Shown here: positions 8,584 to 16,846 of the stretch, in pieces
How positions within the stretch are numbered: position 1 is the first letter of the stretch
Layout of the letters: every line of letters starts with the position of its first letter
DNA from: Chloromonas sp. AAM2
Taxonomy: Eukaryota > Chlorophyta > Chlorophyceae > Chlamydomonadales > Chlamydomonadaceae
Direction: 5' to 3'
Assembly (NCBI GenBank): GCA_004335635.1
Contig: QAXH01000617.1
Span: 1-26,284, forward strand
DNA: 26,284 nucleotides
The notes under the pieces: generated by a model
Told to the model about the DNA's origin: nothing
Database searches by the model: none
Seen by the model: only the letters and a program-made list of their open reading frames with translations
Program-made: the position numbers and the translations under genes

Positions 8584-11500
8584 TCACAGTGGCTTCTTAT
8601 CCTCTACCCGCTTGTGGTGGTTGGGCAAGGTGGCAAGGTGGTCTCTCATCTGCTGGATATCAAATCCCTCCCACGCTTTGTGCACAGTCTTGATGCGCCT
8701 GTTGGCTCTCCACACCGCGCTGTTGCACTTGAAGCCCGAGCCAAAGCCCATCTGCCAGATGCGCTCGCCACGGTTCAGGCCGACGTGACTCTCAATGTAA
8801 CTCAAGACATACCTGAAGGAGCACGTGGGAAAGAAACCGTACATCAGCAATGATGACATCTTCACATGACAGGTTACAGTTGGGTGGCTCGTTGTTGTGT
8901 GGGTATGATTCCAGCACAGCCTGGCCTGCCCACCACTATGTTAACCTCCTAGGGAACACAGATCGCCGGATCTGTGTTCCCTAGGAGCTGAATGCATGTG
9001 GCCCCACTGCTGTAATCTCTCAATTTTACTCACTCCATATCTCTGTCTACATGCGTGCATTGGCCTGTGTAACTGTCTCCTGTGCCCGTGCTATGTGAAG
9101 CTGTAATTTCCCCTCTCTAGGATGCGTGGTTTCTGAGGTACTGGTACCATGCAACAGCAACAACAACAGCACAACCTACCAGATGGACGATGAAGAAGTG
9201 TTTCCGTATCTGAACAGCGTTGCACGGCTGGGCTCCACCATGTCGGGCGTCAGCTTGAGCTGCTTCTCAATCTCGTCAATCACAGCACGGCCGCCCGTGT
9301 GGATGCACACCTGCAAGTAGGAACACTGTGTTCTGTGTACAGCACCAACACTGGTAGCACATGTACACACATGCACATGCACGGAATAGACATGCTGTAG
9401 AGCAGACATGCATGGCCAAAAATGCCATACCAGCTCCCACCTTGTCAAAAGCCAGCTTGAAGTCGGGGATGTACGGCTTGACTTTCTTCTTGTACAGTTT
9501 CCTGAGCAGCAGGTTGATGAGGAAGAGCACCTGCTCGCTGATGGGCAGCACCAGGGGACCCAGTGTGGTCACGTTCACTTTGAGCGCCTCGCCTGCGGAG
9601 CGGACAACGGTAACAATTAATCGAGAGGCATGACAGGGCTTCATTTGCTCGTTTGGAGTATACACCAATGAACAACACGTGCAGTGACCGACCAGTGGAT
9701 GATTTTCATCATTTCTAGTCAGTTGCTGGCAATGCCTTGCCAGGACCAATGCACGAATACCTCCCACAGTGCACAGACCCTAACCCTTTGGTAACACCCT
9801 GTGACACTGTGACACTGTGATTGGTCACGTGTCATGACACGTCCTCTAGCTCACCTGCCACAGCCATGAGCTCCTTGCTCAGCCTCACGCCCACCGTCCC
9901 ATCTTCATCCTCGCACTGGAAGATGCACTTGTAGGCCAGGTCATTGGCGCCCAGGTGCGTCCTGACGGTGTGCAGCAGCTCGTACTTGGCGCGGAATGCA
10001 TCGCGACGACGGTTGGAGAGAAGCATGGCGGCACCGCCCACGCGGAACAGACAATTGGGCATCAGCATGGCCCTGCAGTCATCATAACATGGGAATACAA
10101 AACTCGGAAATGGATGCTGTACACAGTGCACTTGGAGCATCAAGGAAGTATTGTCTGTTGTTGGCGTCTGAGTGCCAATGCGGGCATTAAAAGCACGTTT
10201 GTGATAGAAGGGCCATGCCATAGGATCCAGCCAGTCAGTTGCAGAGCAAGCACCATCTCCCAAGTCACCACCAAGATGCGCATGTGCCTTAACACACCCT
10301 CCCAGCAGCAAACTTAGGCCAGCCTTTGCTTAAAAGAACCACTGTGGCGTCATGCATGTGTGATCGTCAACCTGTCTCCTTGCTTCTGCACCTTGCCCCC
10401 ACACACCTGTCATTTCCAAAGTACCAGTTCTGTGTGATGTTCTCAGTGCTCAGCACGAGTGCGTACGAGTGTGGGTACAGCTGCAGCATCTGCCTGGCCA
10501 AGTCAATGCTGATGGGGCTAGAACCGCAGCCCATGCCGGACAGGTTGTAGCTGATGATGTTTGAGCGCATCTTAAAATGGTTGATGACCATGGCGGCAAG
10601 GGACGGGGTGGGGTTGAACAGGCTGCAGTTAACCACTAGGATGCGGATCTGCTTGGGACTGATGCCTGCAAGTGTAAAACAAAGATGAATCAGGTGTGAT
10701 GGCCATGACGTCAAGGTCAGTAGTGTTCCACAGGCAGAACACTATGCAAAGTGAATGCCATGCTGCAACAAGGTGGATGGAAGCAGCAGGCCATGCAATG
10801 GACAGTCCACCTGTTGGCACCATGGTGGCTGGGCCTGTATTCCTGTGCCAGTCTCTCAGAGCATGCATGCACCCCACTTCAGTGCATGCATGCAATGCGC
10901 CTTGCTGCTCCTTGACTCCCTCTCCTGCAATCACCTGTCTTGTCGAACAGGTCTTGCACCGTGCTGAACATGACCGTCTCGAACTCCTCGCGTGCAGCGT
11001 GCATGGAGGGGCATGGAGGTATGGCAGCCACAGCTGCAGCAAACAAGCGGGAAACAAATGTACAAGTCAATTCAGCAGCCTGTTGTAGCCACGTTGGCAT
11101 ATACCAGCCTGCTGCAAGCCGGTCCTCCGCACGAAAAGATGCACGTCACGACATACCATCATACCACTGAGCAGTTCACCTATTAGGTATCCTTTTGCAA
11201 TCCGTGCCATGCGGCAATCTTGGCGTGGATCCACCTTGTGACACCCCAGTGACTCGCACATCTCTTGTGATCCCAATCACGTATTGTAATGGGGAAAAAT
11301 GAGTCATCCTGTTTCCATGGAACGCCATGATATTGATGGTTGAAACACCCTTCAAACACAACCTGGACTCCATGCGGACTCCAGTCATCATACCCCCAGT
11401 GCCTTACCAGGTGGCAGGTAGGTCTCCTGGCCCAGACCAGAGCGAGTTAGGATCTTCTCCTGGAACTCAAGTGACTCCGGGGTGAACTTCTGCAGGGACA

Positions 11501-12968
11501 TGCAATGCTCAGACCATCACAAACATATCAGCAACAAGAAAGCACGTGCAGAGCTTCAAGTCCTAGAGTGCTCTGACGTGCTTGTGAGCATTGTTGCATG
11601 GCTGAGCAGCTGTGCATGCATGGCCATGGCCGGTACTGTGATGTCATGGTGCTCTGACGATTGTTACTGGGAATGCTGATGCGACACAACAGACTGTTGT
11701 AGTTCAGGGAGTGCATGCTATTGCGTGCTACTGCATGCTCTGAGCCCTGCCCACCCTCCCTCAGGGTATGTACCTTCACCAATCGAGATCTGTGCATGAG
11801 TTTATCGATTGGAAACATCCAGCTGCAAAGCGGGAAGCAGAGCAGAGGCGTGCGCGGGTCAGCTGCGATGTCATGTGAAGCCATGCAATGCACATGTGTG
11901 TGTCATGCACCCCTGCTAACCTTACAAAGGCGAGAACCGTTCATGAAACGATGATAGGAAGCGTCCCAACTGTGAGCGAATTGGGCACACAGACCATGAG
12001 GCAGGGGCAGGAGCAACCTTGTGTGTGTGTGGAAGCAAGTAGCCATGGAGCATTCATGTCAGTGACGTTTGCCCATTATCCTGGTGCAGGCAGTGATCAC
12101 CCTTGCGCCGCTGTCATAACGGCAACTGCAGCTACTAGTTGCACTACTACACCCAACACGGATGCCAATGCAGGAGCAAAAGTACAGGAGCATACCCATT
12201 GGGGAGCATAGCCAATGGGGTGCAGACATGCGTGAGCTAGAGGAAGATGCTGATGCTCCGGGTTGACAGCTGCCCATCCTTGTTGCCTTGCTGATTGCAT
12301 AAACAGTTCGCGTCCCGTGTCAACTCACCTATCCGGCGCCTTGTAGACCGCAAAGTCAATTAAGTAAACCGGCTTTTGTCTTAGCAAGAAGTAGCATATC
12401 ACGGCAGCGGCCAAGGCGGAGACGCAACCCACGACCGTGATCTGCAGATAACGCATGCGAGCGGTGTCACGGCCGCAAAGTGAAATCGGCCAATGGTAAA
12501 CCACTCAGGGTTGCGTCTCACCAAGTCAAAAGTCAGCTCTGTCTGCTTTGCCACTGTCATGAGCCTTTGAAGCTCGCCTTGATGGTACAGGTTCATAAGC
12601 TCCAACTGCGCATATGCACATTTGACAGGTGCATACATTAGTTAGCGGTGGAGGCAGCTGCGACAAGACTTGGCGAGTGGGACAAGGTCAAACGGGATCG
12701 ACGCCCTCCATCTCACCCACCACGCCGAACAAAGCCAGTGGCACCGTGATGATAGTCAGCGAATGGCTCATAATAGCATCAAATCCACGTTTGACGTATT
12801 TGAGCGCCACGCTCTGCCGATAATCTGCACCGAGTATTCAAAGACCATCTGAGTTGGCGGGCATTGTACACCGCACCCAGCTTAGCTGCAGCCTGCCATG
12901 CACGCACCAGGAAATCGCTCGCCCGGCACATGCACAGCCTGCACCGGGCCCTGTGGAGGCACTGCCAT
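8584..12968 (-). CDS. 3-ketoacyl-CoA synthase, FAE1/KCS type (very-long-chain fatty acid elongase condensing enzyme)
   Basis: Twelve minus-strand exons: 12968-12908, 12824-12721, 12605-12522, 12441-12329, 11822-11774, 11489-11408, 11033-10935, 10665-10407, 10072-9855, 9592-9441, 9310-9180 and 8812-8584 (TGA); 1581 nt, 526 aa, normal for the family. The ATG follows AAGCAAA and leads into [17 protein letters not shown], the expected N-terminal motif. Two hydrophobic segments (about residues 35-55 and 83-105) should anchor it in the ER. Then come [41 protein letters not shown] and NWYFGNDR. Catalytic residues are present: Cys about 244 (GMGCGSS), His about 411 (CIHTGGRA), Asn about 444 (YGNTSSSS). 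The enzyme condenses acyl-CoA with malonyl-CoA in the ER elongase complex. It is divergently paired with uL11m. Exon 3 may use a later donor, but GTGAGA at 12521 gives the best family alignment. Confidence 0.95.
8946..8987. repeat. Perfect 19-bp hairpin in the last KCS intron
   Basis: Arms 8946-8964 and 8969-8987 are exact reverse complements around a GCCG loop. Each arm holds CCTAGG and GATC sites. It lies in intron 8813-9179. Directly after it come GCATGTGGCCCCACTG and CTGTAATC, like the end of the dispersed repeat family. It may be a small foldback element or a repeat terminus. Confidence 0.9.
10861..10893. repeat. GCATGC-type inverted repeat in a KCS intron
   Basis: An 11-bp arm (10861-10871) and its exact reverse complement (10883-10893) flank an 11-nt spacer. 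The arms consist of the GCATGC motif that recurs all over this window, so this is likely part of the general composition and not a specific site. Confidence 0.6.
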
Positions 12969-13268
12969 TTTGCTTTTTGTTCAATCAGCTGGTGGCTGGT
13001 GGGAGAAGTGCGCCAACGCAGCTTGCGTGTGGCGTGTTACAAGACAATGGCAAGCTTAAACTGCCAAACTTTAATCCATTTGTATACCGTGCGGCACCTG
13101 TCGTGAATGGCCTTTGGAGGTGACAAAAGTGCAGTAACGACATTTCTAAACCCTGGTCAGCGGATGACGGCAGGTGATCAAGCTCGCAAGGCCACCACGC
13201 TGAGCATGCGAAATGCTCACCTATTGATCATGGCATGCAAAGAAGTTCAGATCTGAGAGGCATCAAGC
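12969..13268. promoter_or_regulatory. Shared divergent promoter region of KCS (-) and uL11m (+)
   Basis: Only 300 bp separate the two start codons, which face away from each other, so promoters and both 5' UTRs must fit here or overlap the genes. No clear TATA box is seen near either start. The region is a good candidate bidirectional promoter; this is inferred from layout only. Confidence 0.5.
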
Positions 13269-13730
13269 ATGGCGGCAAAGTCCGGAGCTGCCAAGCAGTT
13301 GACGGCCACCCTGCGATTGGTCATCAATGCTGCGGCAGCTAAGCCTGCCCCACCCGTCGGCCCTGCCCTTGGCCAGGCTGGACTCAACATCATGGCTTTC
13401 TGCAAGGACTTCAACGCCAAGACTGCCAGCTACAAGGATGGAGTACCTCTGCGAGTTGCCGTAAAGGTGTTCAGTGACAAGAGCTTTGAATGGGACCTCA
13501 AGACCCCGCCGACCACCTGGCTGATCAAGCAGGCTACAGGTTTGGCCAGGGCCGCCAGTAAGCCAGGCCAGGAAGTGGCCGCCACCATTTCACTGAAACA
13601 TATATACGAGATAGCACGCCTCAAGCAGCGTGACATGCCGGAGACACACCTTGAAAGTATTTGCAAGTGCATCATGCGGACATGCCGAAGCATGGGCGTC
13701 AAGGTCGTGCCAAAGCCTGAGGATGCATGA
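13269..13730 (+). CDS. Mitochondrial large-subunit ribosomal protein uL11m (nuclear gene)
   Basis: Intronless 153-residue frame, ATG in AAGCATGGCGG context. The protein is a complete L11: RLVINAAAAKPAPPVGPALG and GLNIMAFCKDFNAKT form the N-terminal domain with its conserved Pro-Pro hinge. TPPTTWLIKQATG, SLKHIYEIARLKQ and ESICKCIMRTCRSMGV form the rRNA-binding domain at the GTPase centre. The MAFCKDFNAKT and LESICK-type segments resemble plant mitochondrial L11 more than plastid L11, and there is no long transit peptide, as in plant mitochondrial L11. Its job would be on the mitoribosome stalk base. It is the only complete single-exon gene in an intron-rich window. A TGTAA signal lies 152 nt after the stop. 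Confidence 0.93.
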   Translation: MAAKSGAAKQLTATLRLVINAAAAKPAPPVGPALGQAGLNIMAFCKDFNAKTASYKDGVPLRVAVKVFSDKSFEWDLKTPPTTWLIKQATGLARAASKPGQEVAATISLKHIYEIARLKQRDMPETHLESICKCIMRTCRSMGVKVVPKPEDA

Positions 13731-13881
13731 CATGGCCACTGACATGCGAGATGAAGGTGTGGTGTGGCTTGTGAGGATGGGCATGTCAGTGAGCTAGACA
13801 GACGTTTCAATAGGCGGACGTGCAAGAGATCCTCTGTGGCCACTTTCATTCACATCTTGACTAGGGCAATGAGAACGATGT

Positions 13882-13886
13882 TGTAA
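13882..13886 (+). terminator. Candidate polyadenylation signal of uL11m (TGTAA)
   Basis: TGTAA lies about 150 nt after the uL11m stop codon on the same strand, the usual place and motif for a chlorophyte 3' end. It is not part of a visible repeat copy. Confidence 0.6.
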
Positions 13887-15563
13887 GCTTGATTTTGTGC
13901 GATCTTCAGAATGCATGCCCTATGTTTGTCGGTATGCAGATGGTCATGTGTCGACATTCAAGCACGATCCAATTGCAAGTCATCCTGTGAGAACAGAACC
14001 TGCATGGCCTTTGAGCCCACACTCACGCATAAGCACAGTTTATCAGGCTGGGGGATGAAATGTCAGGATGCATGAGCAGGCAGGCACTGACAACAACGGT
14101 GCATTTGCTTATCATGATCTGTCATGTTCACGTCCACGTGTTCCCCGCTCAGCATTTGTGTGTATGGCTACGTGTCCTGGCCAGGTTGTAGGGTGTCCTC
14201 TCACCAACTTACAGGCAAGAGGCGTGCCTTGTTTGATATGGTTTGTATGCATGCAGCCGCCGCCAAGTGAACTGCCATTTGATCCTTGCTGATGCTGGTT
14301 GGGTGTAGGTTTGCATTATGTGTAGATGTGCGTCTTGCAACCAAGAAATGTATTTGATACTTTGATGTCTTCAAGTTGCACATGCAACTTCACAAACTGC
14401 AATGGTCCCAGTTCCACAGCTGAATTGAGCTACCGTTGTCACTTCTCTGTTGATACGGCCTACCAGCACCGTGTACCTTGTGCAATGTATTCATACGAAT
14501 TCTCATGCTAAATTATGACTGATATCAGTATTTGTGCTGCCCATTCACCACGCCAGCATGATTACATATCAAAGGGTTTCCGGGCCGTGCTTTGTCAATC
14601 AATCAATTTCTCAACACCTGGGACGCCAGATATCCTGCTCCTCTTGTTTGTCCTGATGAGAACATCTGTCAACTGCCCTGCCGACATAACAAATGGTCTC
14701 AGATTGGCAGCAACCTGGCCAGTTAGTGTTCTTTTGTTCGTCCTGGCAAGGTGTTGGTCAAGTGTCATGATTCTACCATCTCAATGCCGTGGACGCGCTG
14801 GAATAGACCCAACGCCACGTTCCTCTCAAGGAGCTGAAGCCCCGCTGATCGTTTGTCTTTAACAGCTGGCGTGCACGCATTATAGCAAGGCACACATTCC
14901 AAAGCGAACGATGTTACAGCAACTGAACTGCTTCACCCTTCTCCTCCATTCTGCTGTACGAGATGGCTGCAAGGCCTGTCAAACCAGCGCATTGGCTTGG
15001 ACTGGCCAACGCCTCAGTAGCCTCAGCAGACAACAACAACAACAAAGAAACCACCATCAAAACGTTGCCTCGAGTATGGCAGCTGCCAACGAACAGGCAC
15101 AAAATACGACAAGCTGTTGCCCGCTCCTGTCTGCACGAGCTATGCAGCCCACTATTGTGCAGAAGGCACAGCCCTAGCCATCAAGTGGAGTTGGCCAACA
15201 AAGCTCAGGTTGAAGATCAAAGGTACGAGTTTACCGGGGGAAGGGGGAGACACCTGCATCGAAGGCAAAAAGTACGGCATTAGTCAACTGCCGAGGCCAC
15301 GTGTGCGCTGGTCACCACTGCGGCAGCCAGTGTATGTCTGTAACTTTCTTCGGACATATACTGGCTGTTGCAGTGGTGAGCGTTAGAGCCTATCAAGGCA
15401 GACGGGCACCTTAAGTGTCACAGAATATCAGGTGCGAGCTGCTGAATGGCTGAGCATGGCTGGAAGTGCCACTATGTTCTGTGCCCTTGCCGTGGTGGCA
15501 AGGCATCACCTCCAGTATCAGGCTGAATTACCAGACACAAATCTGAATCACCAGGATCAAATA
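13887..15563. other. Convergent intergenic region between uL11m and psaG
   Basis: Long non-coding interval. It should contain the psaG 3' UTR; minus-strand TGTAA candidates are at 14914-14918 and 14209-14213 (as plus TTACA). A short CAA run lies near 15030-15046. A strong hairpin is at 15312-15379. An AACCAGGATCAA-type short repeat lies at 15551-15590, just beyond the psaG stop. Frames such as 14963-15283 lack family motifs or a splicing context. Confidence 0.5.
15312..15379 (+). repeat. Long hairpin, 27 paired positions with 14-nt loop
   Basis: Arms 15312-15338 and 15353-15379 pair without interruption if transcribed from the plus strand; three of the 27 pairs are G-U wobbles. The minus-strand transcript would have A-C mismatches at those places, so the fold is better on the plus strand. 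The loop (15339-15352) contains TGTAA. The size fits a small-RNA precursor or foldback element, but expression is unknown. Confidence 0.75.
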
Positions 15564-16496
15564 CTAAAACGCAATAACCAGGATCAAGCAGCAGAACGCA
15601 CCTGCGGCGTTCAGGGAGCTGGCAGCCAGCAGGAAGAAGCCGAATGCATGGCCCAGAGCGCCCCAACCCATCACGTCCACAATGGTGAAGCCAGCTGGGT
15701 CCTGCACACATGGACGTACACCATAACAACCATGGGTGCGCGTGCTCCCTTGGTCGCCCATTGGAAAACCAGTAGCTGGCCAGTATACAAACTGAGGCTG
15801 ACAGCTGGGGGCGATGGGCTGAGGTGGCATAAGCAGTGCCATCCAAGGTTTGACATGTACCTTGGATGTGGTGGTGAAGCTGGCTGGCTGCTGCAGCTTG
15901 TCGAAAAAGGTGGTGCCACCGCCGGTCTTTGGGGAAGAGCTGGGGGAAACTGTCTGGAAGTCAGCCTGGCGCCTCTGGTATGGCAGGAACACAAAGCGGC
16001 CCTGCATGCACAAGATGACATGGCAACCTCCTCAGGCAAGCAGTTCAGGTAGAACTGGAACTGCCTAATGACTGTGTAGCTTGTGTAGCTTGCACATTCA
16101 TTGTGGCAAGTGCTGAAAGTCCGTCAAGCTGAAGACATGAAAAGTTGCGAGATGCTGATCGCGCTCGCAGGGGCTGGCGCAATGATTCGGTATCCCTGCA
16201 TTCTGTCCAGCCGGCTATGAATGTCGAGCTGCTTCTTGGCGACTGCTTCGGAGCATTCTTGGCATCGCGATGCCAAGTTGGCATTGGGCGAAAAGGTCAC
16301 ATCCCGAGTGCCAGGTCTGGAATGCCAAATGGCCTCTGCACCGACGCACCAGAGACAGGAAGGCAATGGTGGAGCCACCGACAGCCACAAAGGAGGACAG
16401 CTCGCTCACGGCCTTGACCTGCACGCGAGCTGGGCGACGGGCTGCGACAGCCTGGCTGCGCATGCGCATGGAAGGGGCCTTGCAGGAGAGAGCCAT
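15564..16496 (-). CDS. psaG: Photosystem I reaction centre subunit V, PsaG
   Basis: Minus-strand exons 16496-16350, 16001-15861 and 15701-15564 (TAG), all phase 0, 141 aa. Residues 1 to about 30 are a chloroplast transit peptide rich in Ala, Ser, Arg and Met ([20 protein letters not shown]). The mature protein has a first membrane helix ([16 protein letters not shown]), the stromal loop ([30 protein letters not shown]) and the second helix after [21 protein letters not shown]. These match chlorophyte PsaG closely. PsaG is an integral PSI core subunit that stabilises the complex and the LHCI belt. The end is uncertain: reading through gives [15 protein letters not shown], but a GTGCGT donor (CCGCAG|GTGCGT, near 15599) could splice to a short fourth exon. 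The gene is divergent from the lumenal cyclophilin. Confidence 0.93.
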
Positions 16497-16846
16497 CTTG
16501 TCAAATGCGTTGAGTGACTGAACAGCGATAGCGCGCAGTGGGGGCTTGCAACATGGGATCTCAGGTCACACATGTTTAGTGTGACAAGAAAAACCCTGGA
16601 AGCAGGCATCAGTAGTGCCCCGCCCTGCTTGCCTGCAAAGTTTTGCCAGTAAACTCATCGCAAAAAGCTGTGCAACTTCACCATCATACACTGCACCAAA
16701 CTGGAACAGACACAATTTTGTAACCAACTACAAAATACCAGGCAGACAGTAGCTGACACCTCAGTCCGTGCTGTGCAACCCATCTGCACTGGTAACTGCA
16801 TCATTACCTCTGAAAGCACTTGAACGCAGTTTGGAACAGTGATCAG
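16497..16846. promoter_or_regulatory. Shared divergent promoter region of psaG (-) and the lumenal cyclophilin (+)
   Basis: There are 350 bp between the two start codons. A perfect 8-bp inverted repeat (ATTTTGTA, 16715-16722, and TACAAAAT, 16729-16736) lies in the middle. Both products go to the thylakoid, so joint light-dependent control is plausible, but no known light element was identified. No clear TATA box was recognised. Confidence 0.5.

Noticed and set aside
10696..11088. Plus-strand frame of 130 codons
   Set aside because: It is antisense to a KCS intron and exon 7; composition is GCATGC-rich and no family motif is seen.
12471..12521. Longer KCS exon 3 ending at 12471 (donor GTGACA)
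   Set aside because: It also keeps frame but adds 17 residues absent from the family. The donor GTGAGA at 12521 is stronger and gives FDL joined to ITVV, as in known KCS proteins.
13269..13730. Plastid L11 as an alternative for uL11m
   Set aside because: There is no transit peptide, and the MAFCKDFNAKT, HIYEIARLKQ and ESICKCI segments fit the plant mitochondrial L11 type better.
14963..15283. Plus-strand frame with a transit-peptide-like start (MAARPVKPAHWLGLANASVA)
   Set aside because: Considered as a small chloroplast protein, but the rest has no domain, no splice continuation and CAA-run composition. Left as intergenic.
15564..16496. PsaK as an alternative identity for psaG
   Set aside because: The GRFVFLxYQRR and [19 protein letters not shown] motifs are specific to PsaG; PsaK differs in the loop.
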